A stretch of 64,000 bases of DNA, from the NCBI GenBank assembly GCA_016647705.1, contig CM028328.1:50577647-50641646 (forward strand), read 5' to 3'. This document shows positions 35,225 to 47,779 of the stretch, in pieces (the first letter of the stretch is position 1; each line of letters starts with the position of its first letter). Source of the DNA: Eucommia ulmoides. Lineage: Eukaryota; Streptophyta; Magnoliopsida; Garryales; Eucommiaceae. The translations under genes were made by a program, and so were the position numbers. The notes beneath the pieces were generated by a model. It saw only the letters and a list, made by a program, of their open reading frames with translations, had not been told where the DNA came from and did not search any database.

Positions 35225-36823
35225 TGTCACACCCCGTGCCCAAGGCTAGGCATGACCTCGACTTGATGTTACTCAAAACTAATAACAAACATACACTGAC
35301 TGTAAATTGACATAGATTTTCAAAAATTATTTTACCAACTCAAAATTCAGAGATTACACATGTCCCAAATATTCTATAGCAAAACTACAAAATCTGAACC
35401 GTTTCCTATCAACACTTATCCTCATAGCCCCCCAAAAAATGACACCACTCTCTGACTTTATCTAACGTCAGTAGTGGACCCGTCTCTACTTAGAATACCT
35501 GAGACAAAATATTTTATCGGTGTATTATCTTCATTATATAAAAATAATTTATGGATCAAGTACATTTATCAAAATTCACTTTTCAAAATATAAATATAAC
35601 CACATACTGAGTAGAAATAAAATCCTATAAAAATCATCATGATAAAAAAACCGACTTTAAGTTAACTGGTCAAATTATTTTGATACATAATAAAATACCA
35701 CACACATACTTCCCTACTAGCCATAGGATTTGATAATCAACAACAACATATCAACCACGTGGTATAAACCACTACATCATCAACATATTCAACTCCATCA
35801 CATTATATTTTCAATACTATATTCAACTCCACTATATTGATAGTCAGTACTATATTCAACTCCGCTATATTAATAGTCAACAACACGGTAAAAATCACCA
35901 TATCATATTGATAATCATCATCATCAACAACAACTCAATATATATCAGCCACCTACAAAATTTTCCCTCATATCAGGTTACAACATACAGTCCTACAGGA
36001 CATATCCTCTTGTTAAGACCAATAACATCCTGCTGAACATGCCCTCATATCGAAACCACACTCTGGCATAGTAGGATAATAATAATAATAATAAACTAGT
36101 TCCCATATTCAATATTTTACTCGATCCATCTAATGTATAAAACAGTCAATTTTAATAAATATTTTCTTCCCACAATGTAGTGCTAAAATATAATTTGGTA
36201 ATTTACATATAAGAAAGTACATTCACCTAAAAAATTGCGCTGCTATTGCGCTACCACTGTAATACTGACGTAGTCGGTGTCTCTTGGAAACTTAACAATG
36301 ACAGGGTCTAAATTAAGAATTTATGTAAATAAATCTAATATGAAATGCAAATGCGTGACACTAAAATGAATTTTTTTTCATTCTCAAGTTTCCTTATTCA
36401 TACGAAATTTATTAGACGCCATATTTCTTAAATCAATATTAACTATATAAAAATATTATAAAAATTATAATTTTTTTCTAATTAATAATTTAATCTACAA
36501 AAAAATATTTACCAATTGTTAATAATATTTATTAGTCAACGAAATACCAAAATTGTTGTTTTAATAAAATTTACATTTTTTTTTATTTTAAATTGAATTC
36601 TTCACAAATTAGATATATTTATATATAAATATACCTATTATATTTCTCAAACCCCACAACGACACAAACCTGCGCACACAACACATACATATATGAGGCA
36701 CAAAACACACACAGAGACACACATATATTTGTATAGGGGAGAGAGAGAGAGAGAGAGAGACTTACCAAGGTGACAACCAAGGTGAGAATGAGAGAGCGTC
36801 AAGAAAAAGGTTTGAGAGAGGTT

Positions 36824-36834
<11 letters not shown>

Positions 36835-36867
<33 letters not shown>

Positions 36868-36940
36868 TATGTGTTTCCCATCTTCAACCGCTTAACACAT
36901 TCAAGCCATGTTTTATCTCCCCCCCCCCCCCCCCCCCCCC
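36835..36940. repeat. (GT)n microsatellite and C22 homopolymer
   Basis: About 30 bases of alternating G and T (36835-36866) are followed by about 23 C (36918-36940) and then TTTG repeats. The overlapping open frame is low complexity. Confidence 0.95.
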
Positions 36941-37225
36941 TTTTTTTGTTTGTTTGTTTGTTTTGTTGTCTTAGTCTTCGTCACCCATGTGTCTCCTTTT
37001 TTATTTTTATTTTTCCTTAGCCTTATACATGGAGATATGGAGATTATATAGAAATTACACAAACTCTTACATAGAACTTACACAAACTCTCCTATTTGCA
37101 TATTTAAATTATCATTTAAACCTAAAAGTTAAAATTACCATTTTTCCTAAATAGAAATTGCCCCCACAAATTTTTTAAAGGTCAAATTATATTAACTTAT
37201 TAATCTCTCAATTCTTAAAACTTAA

Positions 37226-37728
37226 GGTTATGTTTGGGTAAGGAATTTGGGAGAGGGATTTGATTTGGGTAAAAGATTTTAGAATCCTTTTTTGACAAAT
37301 ACCTTGTTTGGGCATGAAAAATGATTTGTAAAATTATTTCTATTAAAAATAGCGGTGAATGAAGGATTTGGAAATCCTTTCAAACTAGGTGTCATTTACA
37401 AATCTCTCCAAGGAGGGATTTCAGATTTGGTCGCCGACCGTCGCCGACCACCACCACTCGTCGCCAATCACCGCTAGCCACCGACCACCTCCATCCGTCA
37501 ACCATTGTCACTGATCACCGCCGCCTGCCGCCACCGTCGCCGCCGACCACCCCCATCGCCTACCCCATAGTGGTGATGATGGTTACCCAAACAAGGAAAT
37601 TATAATATTACACGATCAAATTTTTTGCCTAAAATAGTTATCCAAATAAGGAATTTATAAATTATGGGATTTCAAAATTCAGAATTTTGAAATCCTTTCA
37701 TTTACAAATCTCTTACCCAAACACAACC
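37226..37728. mobile_element. PIF/Harbinger-like MITE (Tourist type)
   Basis: The termini GGTTATGTTTGGGTAAGG and its near-complement CTTACCCAAACACAACC are flanked by TAA on both sides (37223-37225 and 37729-37731), the 3 bp target typical of Harbinger elements. The 503 bp element has a GC-rich core of CCGCC and ACCACC repeats (37430-37560). It sits inside the family-C LTR. Confidence 0.75.
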
Positions 37729-37859
37729 TAAGTGTTTGAATACCATAATGACCCCTAAAAGTTTTAAATTGAAATTTAAAATCACACACAAGACCCAAAT
37801 ATTATCTAAATATAATAAAATGCAAATAAAAATATGCACATACAAAATTGGATCTTATA

Positions 37860-38868
37860 ATCCTTCATCTCTAAAAGAAATTATGTTCCAAAATTTTAGT
37901 TACCTCAAACAAACATATGCGAATATTTACTTTTCATCTCCTCTACTATTTTCCATGTTGCTTTTTCCACGGAGTGGCTACATCATGGCACTTTTACTAA
38001 CGAAATCGTTTTCCTTCGTAATACTTGATTTTTAGGGTCTAGAATTTGTACTGACTCCTTAATATATGATAAGTATTTCTTTAATTCGATTGGCTGAGAA
38101 GTCAACAAATGCAAAGGGTCTAGCACATACTTTCTGAGCATCGAAACGTGAAAAACATTGTGCAATCTAGACAATTCTGGTAATAGGACTAGTTGATATA
38201 TTGTTGTACCAATCCTTCCTAGAATCTCGTACGGTCCAATGTACCTCAAACTTAGTTTTTCCTTTTTCCCTAATCTGATTATATTTTTCCACGGATATAT
38301 ACGTAAAAATATGTAATCACCTACTTCAAACTGCAGCTTACGTATACACTTGTCGACATAGCTCTTTTGTCAACGTTGAGCAATCTTCAGTATTTCTTAA
38401 ATCACCCTTACTTTTTTCGCTGTCATCTGAGCTATGTCGGATTTCACAATTTCTGTTCCCCAACTTTAGTCCAATAGACTGGAGTTGTGTATCTTTTTTT
38501 CATACAATGCTTCATACGGTGCCATTTCAATTGTTGAATAGTAGCTATTGTTATAGGCAACATCTATCAAAGTCAAATGATCATCCCATCTACTAGGAAA
38601 TTTTAAAACACAACCCCTCAACATATTCTCCAATATATGAATCGTTCGCTCTGATCAGCCATCAGTCTAAGGATGAAAAATTGTATTGAATTTTAATTTG
38701 CTACCCAGAGTAGCCTGAAGACTGGACCAAAATTTCAGCTTAAATCTTAGATCTCTATCTGACATTATAGAAACCGATGCACCATACAATCTTACAATCT
38801 CGTCAATATATAATTTTGCATACTTGTCCATGGAATACGTGATTTTTACAGTCAGAAGATAGGCAGAC
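37860..38868 (-). pseudogene. Integrase core end, C-terminal domain and chromodomain of the Tekay/Del-type pol
   Basis: The open minus-strand piece 38249-37983 begins MRYIGPYEILGRIG and contains LPELSRLHNVFHVSMLRKYV, the hallmark of the Gypsy integrase C-terminal domain, then ends near SLVKV. Further minus-strand wording at 37980-37900 (VEKATWK, EEMKSKYSHMF) is the chromodomain tail. Above 38249 a frame with several stops reads as the integrase catalytic core (MSDRD block, SWGTE block). The gene is interrupted at 38868 by a family-A element and continues at 42390. Confidence 0.88.
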
Positions 38869-41800
38869 TGGTGGCCGCTAATTAAGCGCTGCCACTTTCA
38901 CCGCAAGCGTACGGATCAAGTTTTAGTATAGTAGACCTTTCGATCGGGTATCGTATCCATAGGGATTAGTTGAGATTACTATCGAGTATCGCGATTGTCA
39001 TAACCCGACTTTATCTAGGCGACAAAAATGGAATATAATTTAATAATACTAATACTAAATTACTAATTTAACTATACTAACTATATTGAGATAGTTATGG
39101 GATGAATTATCTAGGGATTAACTCTATTTACATAAACGCGTTTGATTTCATTTAGTTTACAATAATGGTGTTCAACCTATTTGATAATCTCAATATCTAA
39201 AACTCCTCCGCCACCTCTCTCGAGTGTAAGACGGGGGATATAACGTAACTTTGTGTCAACGAAGAAGTCCTCTTCAATGTCTTAACGACCCTAGGTTGCG
39301 TGAGTCTTGCCCCAACCTCATTGATTGCACACAAAACCTCAGTTCGTAAACTCCATCGCCACCTCTCCCGAGTGTAAGACAAGGGATATAACGTCACTTC
39401 GTGTCAACGAAGAAGTTCTCCTTAACATCTTAATGACTCTAGGTCACATGAGTCTCGCCCCAACGTCATTGATTTCGTGTGTTGTGTTTACCCTATCGAC
39501 AATCTCAATTCTAAAACTCCACTGCTACCTCTCCCGAGTGTAAGACGGGAGAATACATGAATTCAAGTCAACGGAGAAGTCCCCCTCAACGTCTTAACAA
39601 CCCTAGGTCACGTGAATCTTTCCCCAACGTCATAGATTGTCCACAATCCTAACCCCAACTAGGTTATTGGATCGTGGCGTTTGTTTATTCTAATCCGAAT
39701 ATGGGATTTGTCAAACCCCGTATTCTCCAATTATCATTCTAAGCATAATAAACAAAAAATATGATAAACATACTCAAACAATGAAGAACAATCATCAAAG
39801 AAACACAATTAAACCAAAACTACGTTTTTATAAACGATATTAATCCCCTACATAATACACGTTTAACCTATGGCCAAAGCTATTTATATAATTAAAACTG
39901 GGCTAAACATGCTCAAACATATATTGAAGACAATAAATAAAAGGAAACATGGATGAACTTAGCCGATATCCGAAGATTAGTCGCTAAAATCGTCCACCGA
40001 AAGATTCTCCTTCTCCACATGTTGATCTTCTCCTTTCGATATGTTTGAGCACTCCTCATACTCTCTCTATATCCTAACCTAAGCCTTAAGGGCTGTAATG
40101 GCTGGAGAGAGTTAAGGAGAAGGGAGAAAATGGGTATAAATAAACAAAATATCTAAAATAAATATCTCCTACTGTGCAGAAGCCACCACCTAGGCGGTAG
40201 GAGTATGTTAGTTAAGGTTCACCATGGCAGTAGAGAAGGCAGTGGCTGTGGAAAACCTTCTGCTGGATTTCCGCTTAGACGGTAGGTTGTCAGCTTGAAT
40301 TGGTTTTTTCTCTACTTCTTCACCGCCTAGGCAGTGGTCTGGATGCCTAGGCAGTGGGCTTCCTTAAGATTTTTGCCTCCCTGCTCATTTTTCCACCGTT
40401 CTCGATACAAATTGATCATTTATGCTCTGATTTCATACATTTTCACCCCATGCACCTAAGATGCGAGATAATATTGCCTCCGACTCAAATTGACGGAGAT
40501 GGATCTAATTTATTTGTGACCCTGGGTTGCCTCTCAAGAAGTACTTGGTTTAATGTCCTCAGCCCGACACATGCCCTCAAGACTAGCGAAATTTTGCAAT
40601 GAAAGGAACACAAGATTATCTGTCAATCTAACATCTTCAAGCATCTTGTAGGAAAACAAAAACAAAACTACAAAGAAAAATTATATACACTAAAAAATGC
40701 CTAAATTAAAATCAAATTATTTACTCACACTATCGATAACAATCAACAAGATAATCCCCGGTAACGGTGCCAAAAACTTGTACGAGCGAGGATTTTCGCG
40801 TCCTCGCCTGTATGTGACTACTCGCAAGTGTACGAGGTCAAAGTTTTAGTATAGTGTGATCGTGAAAGATCAAGTTATCATATCCACAGGGATTTGTGTC
40901 GTTACTATCGAATACCATGTTTGTCGTGACCTAACTTTATCTAGGATAAAAATAAATGTATTTAATTAATTAAACTAATACTAATATAACCTAAATTATC
41001 TATACTAGTACACTAATATGTTTTAGGGTAAAGAATTGCCTAGGGATTAACGTGTTTACAAATACGTGTTCGATTTCGATTTACTCACGGTTACGGTGTT
41101 CGACCTATTTGACAATCTCGGTACGTAAACTCCACCGCCACCTCTCTCGAGTATAAGACGGGGGAATACATGACTTCGAGTCAACTAAGAAGTCCCATTC
41201 AACGTCTTAACAACCCTAGGTCACGTGAGTCTCGCCTAGCGTCATTGATTGCATACAATCTAACTCTAGACTGAGTTATTAGATTGTGCGTTGTATTTAC
41301 CCTATCAATAATCTCCATTCTAAAACTCCCTCGCCACCTCTCCTGAGTGTAAGACGGGGGATATAACGCAACTTTGAGTCAACGAATGAGTCTCCCTCAA
41401 TGTTTTAACGACCCTAGGTCGCGTGAGTCTTGCCCCAACGTCATCGATTGTCCATAATTCAAACCCCGACCAAGTTATAGAATCGTGGCGTTTGTTTACC
41501 CTAATCCGAATCCAGGGTTTGTCAAAATCCCATATTCTCCATTTATCTAACTAAGCATGATAAACAAATAATGCAATAAACACAATCAAACTATGAAGAA
41601 CAAATATAAACGCAACACCGAAATCATCCAAACAACATATTTATAAATTAAGTGTTAATCCAAATACAATCCATGTTTAGCTATGGTCATAGCCGCATTT
41701 ACAATGAAATAATGAGCTAAACATGCTCACATGATCCTAAGATAAATAAATAAGGAAAAACAATCGAAGAACTTAGCCTCGTTCGAAGATAAATCGCTAA

Positions 41801-42389
41801 GAACGCTCAACGATCGATTTACCATCTTCTCCACTTTGGGATGTGAGCTCCACCTCTAAAACTCCTAAACCTTAGCCTAAATATAGCTTAAGGTGCCCAA
41901 ATGGCTAGGGAGCTCACAAGGAGGGGAGAGGGAATGATATATAAAGCAAAAAATCTCAAAATATCTAAATAAAATATCTAGGCTGTGTAGAGGCTCTCTG
42001 CCTAGGCGGAGGTAGGTCGGTTTGGCTGATCACCTAGGCGAAGAAGTAGGCGGTGAACTTGAAAATCTTTCTGTCGGATTTTCGCCTAGGTGGTGGGCTA
42101 TCAGTAGCCTTTTGTCATTCTCAGCTTCTTCACCACCTAGGCGGTGGTCTGGACGCCTAGATGATAGGCCTGTTTCACAATTTCGCCTCCGAGCTTGTTT
42201 ATCCACCGTAACTTTGATCGTTTTTGGTTCGGTCTCCTCGTTTTTGCTTTAATTTCCTATCTTTTTGCCCCACAAACCTGATTTATACAAAAAGTATGAA
42301 AACTAATTAAAACGTAATAAAATATTATATAAACGCTCAAAAAATAACTTAATTCGGTTTGGAAATACGTAGGTAGATCACACCTATCA
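38869..42389 (-). mobile_element. Short family-A LTR element with almost no internal region (copy A4)
   Basis: The left LTR is 38869 to about 40457 (its terminal segment is deleted). The internal DNA is about 40458-40778. The right LTR is 40779-42389 (1611 bp). A perfect CAGAC duplication flanks it (38864-38868 and 42390-42394). On minus the PBS reads TTTTTGGCACCGTTACCGG next to the right LTR, and the internal 3' portion has the ACTTCTTGAGAGGCAACCCA phrase common near the 3' end of Athila/Tat internal regions. No gag or pol. The left LTR carries three and the right LTR two copies of a module of about 150 bp. Confidence 0.9.
39195..39660. repeat. Triplicated GAGTGTAAGACGGG module in the left LTR of A4
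   Basis: The block CCACCTCTCYCGAGTGTAAG through CGTCATTGATTG occurs at about 39209, 39357 and 39523. Other family-A LTRs have one copy, and the right LTR of this same element has two (about 41137 and 41332). Confidence 0.85.
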
Positions 42390-42569
42390 CAGACTTTGTA
42401 AGTCTATCAACAGTAAACCAAATAAAATTATGTCCCTTTTGAGTACATGGCAATCCCAAAATAAAATCTATCATAATATGTTCTCACTTCTATTCTGGGC
42501 CGAGAAAAGACTACAATAATCCTCTTGGACGTTAGTGCTCAATCTAGACTTGCTGACAGATAAGACAAC
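42390..42569 (-). pseudogene. Start of the integrase core of the Tekay/Del-type pol
   Basis: On minus the segment starts exactly at the second CxxC pair of the integrase zinc finger (CLICQQV), then has degraded wording of the catalytic core (WEHIMIDFILGLP, VDRLTKS). It links 61307 onwards (the first part of the same zinc finger) with 38868 downwards, so both interruptions lie in one integrase gene. The target-site duplication of the large insertion is ACAAC at 42565-42569. Confidence 0.85.
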
Positions 42570-42756
42570 TATAACGACTAGGTTTTCCCAGGGCCGGTAC
42601 ATGGTTTCTTCTAAAGATAATTAATACTAAAATCGAACGACCAATATTTTATTTCATAAATCTAAGAAATTTTACAATGCGATAGCGATAAATATCAATT
42701 TACCGAGTCAATTTTATATCAGTAAATAATAAATACAACTATTACAAATTTAATAG

Positions 42757-44857
42757 TGTTGATACTAAGATTTTGATGAATAATTAAGTATTGATGTTTT
42801 GGCAGAACTAACGTTTTAGTTTAGTGTTTCAATGATTTATAGTTCCAGTAATGAAGATGCAAATTAAATGGATGCTAAACGATGATGTTAAAGATATTGA
42901 AGAATTAAAAATTTGAAGAAATTAGGGAAAACAGCTCAGGTGAATCTTAACTCTTAATATCCCAATTAGGAACACACACATGACACAAAATGTATTTTAT
43001 TATTTATGTGTATTTTAATTAAGTGAAATTATTTGCTCCTATGTGATTTGAAAAGAAATAATTTTAAATAACTAAAATAGAATATAAGAATATTAGTGGA
43101 GCTAATTTAGATGAGAAAATAGTTAAAGGGGTGAAAACGTAAAAGAAATTAAGTTAAAAACGTGTTCAAAGAGATCCAGAAGACATTAGTCGACTGATAG
43201 GTCAACCGGACCAAGCAGCATAAAGATCTTGTATCTCTAAGTCGACCGACATGTCGATCGGCCAAGAGGACTGAACTCTCTGAATCTACAAGTCGACCGA
43301 CAGGTCGACTAGTGAAGGAAAAACAAACTCTCTAAATCTACAGGTCGACAGGCAGGTCGACCAATGAACGCCTTGGCTACAACCTGAACCTACTTGTCGA
43401 CTGGTCGGTTGACCGAATGCGCTGTTTTATTCGAGATTATATCCAAAAGTAACCGTTTTTTGTTGGGATTTGAGAGATATTTTAGGGATATTTTCTATAT
43501 TTAAGCTATGATTCATATATTAATTAAATTCTATTAATATGGTTCATTGAATATTAATGTTTCTCAATTTGATACTTAAAAATGATTCTATTCTTATATA
43601 TGGAGATTGAGAATTATTTGGGGGGTTTAATTGAGATATTTGAAAGGTTGTTTTTAAGTGAATTGAACATAAATGAAGTTATTATAATATAAGGGGTCTA
43701 AATGTGCTATTAATTATCATGATACATGTAAACTAGCCGTTAGAAGGCTGATTTCATAATCCTATATATTGACCTGCCAATTTCTTATATTATTAATCAA
43801 TCACTATTGAGAGAGCAAAAATGTTAGATCATTCTTGAGATTTTATAAGAGTCATCATACTGAAATATTGTGAGATTTTCTGAGAGACGATCTTGAAGAT
43901 CAATTGCTATTAAACTTTGTTGTTACCGGATTTGAAATTACATTGTTCTAATCATTCTTTCTGTGGATTCCGGGTGAGATCTTTTCAATTATATTCTTTC
44001 ATTGCATTATTTGATTATTGTTTGGAAATTAATCTTAGAAATTATATCTGATTTTTGAAGAAAATATCTTTACAAATAATTTCTTGAATCTGATTACGTA
44101 CTCCAATTTGCTACCCATATCTTGTTAAAATCAGATTTTTCTATCTCACGTTTTTCTATCACTAGACTTGGAATATTAATTGAGTTATTATTTATTTGGG
44201 GTGGTGGAAGCTCCGAGTGAGATTTCATGCTTATCATTTTTTATTGGTGAGTAGTGTTATGGGTTAAATACTGTTGGGATATTTAATTAAGGGTAGTTGG
44301 GTTTCAGTCTCTTTCTATAACGAGATTGAGGTAGTAATTCTTCCTGAATAGAATTTTTATTTGAGTGATTTGTAAAGGTTTCATCCTTACTTGGAAAAAT
44401 GATAGTTGGAGTGTTTTGTGAGGTTTTAATTCTTGAGTCTTAGTGTTAAAAAGAATTAAGTTATTCTTTAACCTGTAAAAAGTAGAGGTTCTTTCTTAGT
44501 CTGGGAAAATGATATTGTAAAGGTTGATTCTGAACCTGTAAAAGAATCGGTGTAAGGGTTTGGTTTCTACCATTAATGGGATCTTGGTTTTAGTGGGTGC
44601 GACTTCCGTGGAGCTCGAGGAACTGGATTAGCCAAGAGTAGCTTGGTGAACCAGTATAAATCCTTTGTGTACTGCTATATTTACTTTGCTAATTTTTACT
44701 GTTTGAGTGTGCACTTAGTTGATTATATTATTCTACTGTGACATAAAGATAATAATTAATTTAGGATTAAATTTAATTATTTGATGTATTGAATTTTATT
44801 CTTATATTTTTTAATTACCCAATTCACCTCCCTCTTGAGTATTCTACTAGGCCAACA
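42757..44857 (+). mobile_element. Family-S solo LTR (2.1 kb)
   Basis: It begins TGTTGATACTAAGATTTTG and ends CTAGGCCAACA, 2101 bp, with a perfect AATAG duplication (42752-42756 and 44858-44862). It is the opposite-strand homologue of 19257-21382. The tandem GTCGACC array is at 43187-43420. The terminal phrase ACCCAATTCACCTCCCTC near the end suggests a large Copia LTR. Confidence 0.92.
43187..43420. repeat. GTCGACC tandem array in the second family-S LTR
   Basis: Four units of about 58-60 bp, each with paired GTCGACC or one-base variants. Homologous to 20740-20985. Confidence 0.85.
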
Positions 44858-45112
44858 AATAGAAATTCAAATAGAATTCCTAGTGCAGTTTTATTATCAT
44901 CGGTCCTGCAATCAAAACTGTGAGATTGTGAGCCAGTGCTTAGTAGAATTTTAACCCCTATAATACGTGTATCCAATCAAAATCCAAATAAACACATAAA
45001 TGTGTATCTCACATAATTTTCATATAATATGTACTCATAAATATTTCGTGAAAAACAAAAAATATAACCATAATAACATAAACAAATATTTTTTTCTCGC
45101 TAAAAAATTATT

Positions 45113-45151
<39 letters not shown>

Positions 45152-45304
45152 GAACAAAGTGCTCTGAACCTAAATGAATTTTGGTTTGATTATTATATAT
45201 CTCTACATTTCCTTCTAAGCTGATAAAATATTGGTCGTTTGATTTTAGTACTAATTCTCTTTCGGAGAAATCACGTGACGACCGTGGCAAATTAGGTCTT
45301 TACA

Positions 45305-47402
45305 GAGTGGTATTAAAGCGGGTTCGCGACAACTCTAGACTTAGGTTATGGTACCCATTACTCATAATAAGTGAAATAATACTTAAAAATAACTTTTGTA
45401 TAACTGATTAATTAAAAAAAAATCTTTCGACAATTTGAGAAAACTATATAGGATTAAAGTAAAATTTCAGAAAACGTGAGCAGTACTTGGTAGGTTACAT
45501 CATCAACGTGAATTATCACTTATATGATAATAGTTTTAAAATTGTTGAACATTAATTAGACAGCAACAACATAAACGTATCCACACATATAGAATCAAGA
45601 ACACCAAAATAAAAAGGTTGATATTAGAAGGTAACAACGTACAGATAAATATAATATGATATGGAGCACATCATATTAACATCTTAGGTGGTGTTTGATT
45701 AATATAACTTACCAATAGTAAGTTAAGTAAGATTGGGTGAGTGTCGTATTAGTCGTGGACCATAAGAATTGTCATTAAATTGAAAGGACCAACTTTAAAT
45801 AGTGTTTACTGTCTTCTATATAAATTATCAAATTATATATTTCGTATTAAATTGTGGGGAAAAAAACGGTGTTGATGAAAATTGACATTTTATGATAATT
45901 AAAGGATCAAGTAAAAAAAATTTAAAGGTGAAAAATGATTTTTATTATCCTGCTATGATATAGTTGTCTCGTCAGGAGGGCATATCCTTCGAGATGTGGT
46001 TGGTACTTACAGGAGGGCATATCCTGTAGAACGTTGTTATTGTGACTTAAAAGAAGGGTGAGTCCTGCAAGTGGTTAACTATGTTGTTGATATGTTAAGA
46101 CCTGACAGGTGTTTAAGTCTTGCAGGTAGTTGATTATTTTGTTGATATGATAGTTTATACCATCATGTTGACTCTTATCATTGGAGATATTGAATGACCC
46201 TGACACTGATAGCAACCTTAGATTGCACAGTTGTACAGGTTACGGTATTGTCGTAACTCCTGATCATGAGGTGAAACGATCCTATGACTAGTAGGAAAAT
46301 ATGTGTGCAATATTTTATTATATATTAAAATAATTTGATTGGTTAATTTAAATGCATCATTTTATTGTGATGGTAGCTGTGAAATTTTATTACGGCGCAA
46401 TGTGCGGTTATATTTATATTATATTTTGAAAAGTCGTGTTTCATAAATATAATTGACCCTTAAATTATTTTATATTATGAAGACAAGTAAACTGATAAAG
46501 TGAATGTATTGTCTTCTTTGTAAATTGTCAAATTATATTTTCGTATTAAAATGTAAAAAGAAAAGGTTTATTAAAGTGAATTATTCTAAAATGTAATACG
46601 GATCAAGTAAATTTCTAAATGAGGAAAGTGATTTTATTATCCGACTATACCATAGTCATCTCGTCAGGAGGACATATCCTGCGAGATGTGATTAGTCATT
46701 ACAGGAGGGCATGTCTTGTAGGACGTTGTGTTGTGACCTGATAGAAGAGCAAGTCCTGCAGGATGGTTGATATATGTTGTTGTTGTTGTTTTTATCGTTG
46801 TTGTTGATGATGATGATTATCATCTTGATATAGTGGTTTATACCACGTGTTGGCTCCTACCATTAAAGATATCAAATGGCCCTGACACTGATTGCAGCCT
46901 TAGATTGCACGGATGGACAGGTTACGGTTTCGTTTTAACTCCCAATCGTGAGGTAAACGATCCTAAAGTTAGTAAGGAGTATGATATTTTATTATATACA
47001 AGTGAATTGACCAGTTGATTTAAATTTGGTTGTTATGACGATATTTTGTAAAATTTTGATATTGCCAAGTGTGTGGTTATATTCTGTTTTGGGAAATAGA
47101 TTTTGATAACTACACTTTATCCATAAATTATTTTTGTATTATGAAGACATTACATCGGTAAAATAATTCTGATAGATATTGGTCCACTACTAGTGATAGG
47201 TATGATCAGAGTGTAGGATAATTGTTAAGAATTTTTTGGAAAACTATATATAGACATTATTGCCATTTTTATCCAAATAGCGCAGCGGGAGCGTGGTGGT
47301 GACTTTGAGTTATTATTGTTTAACCGAGTATGACTAATATGATCATTTTATTATTGTTTTGAAGGAAATTTCAAGGATGAAATTTATTTAAGAGATGTAG
47401 AT
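45305..47402 (+). mobile_element. Family-B internal unit 1, non-coding
   Basis: It contains two diverged copies of a module of about 690 bp (around 45830-46490 and 46500-47160) marked by CGTCAGGAGGGCATATCCT, TTGGAGATATTGAATG and TGGACAGGTTACGG-like phrases. It opens with GAGTGGTATTAAAGCG (PBS) and closes with a polypurine tract. Confidence 0.8.
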
Positions 47403-47711
47403 TGTAATATCCCGCAAATTTGTATTTTTTAAAATATTATTTTATAAAAATTTAATATTTTTAGGATTGGTTTGTAAATTTATGGTATAAATAATATTTG
47501 ATAATTTTTGGGGTTAAATGTTAATTTTTAATTGACTTTTTAAAATTTTGGGACTACTATATTATTTAAAATATCATTTTTAAAAGTTTTAAGATACAAT
47601 TAATATTTTTTATTTTATTTTAAGGGGGAACATTGTGTGAATAATAAATAATTAAAAAATTATTTTGGTTTGAATTGATTCATTCTTAAAGAAGAAATCA
47701 AACAAATCACC

Positions 47712-47767
47712 ACACACACACATACACACACGCGCGCACGCACGCGCACGCGCGCACACACACACAT
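47712..47767. repeat. (CA)n/(CG)n alternating purine-pyrimidine tract
   Basis: ACACACACAC grades into CGCGCGCACGCACG and back to ACACAC, about 56 bases of strictly alternating or nearly alternating purine and pyrimidine, close beside the MULE target site. Confidence 0.95.
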
Positions 47768-47779
47768 ATATATATTATC

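Larger units (their letters stand above)
35225..37859 (-). mobile_element. 3' LTR of the large Tekay/Del-type chromovirus (family C)
   Basis: The plus strand starts TGTCACACCCCGTGCCC at 35225. The minus-sense LTR start is at 37859 (TATAAGATCC, the TG mutated to TA), directly after the chromodomain stop and a degraded polypurine tract. It is homologous to 12415-17404. It is interrupted by a MITE (37226-37728) and carries microsatellites at 36740-36940. Confidence 0.75.
42570..45222 (-). mobile_element. Family-B LTR fragment in minus orientation, carrying a solo LTR
   Basis: It starts TATAACGACTAGGTTTTCCC (LTR 3' end in minus sense) and runs through the LTR body to about 45222. There it joins, without a complete LTR start, a plus-oriented LTR end. 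The piece contains the family-S solo LTR at 42757-44857 and a (TA)n run at about 45115-45149. It forms the left edge of the 18.7 kb insertion in integrase. Confidence 0.8.

Noticed and set aside
36835..37020. Cysteine/valine-rich frame
   Set aside because: It is encoded by a (GT)n microsatellite and a C homopolymer; low complexity only.
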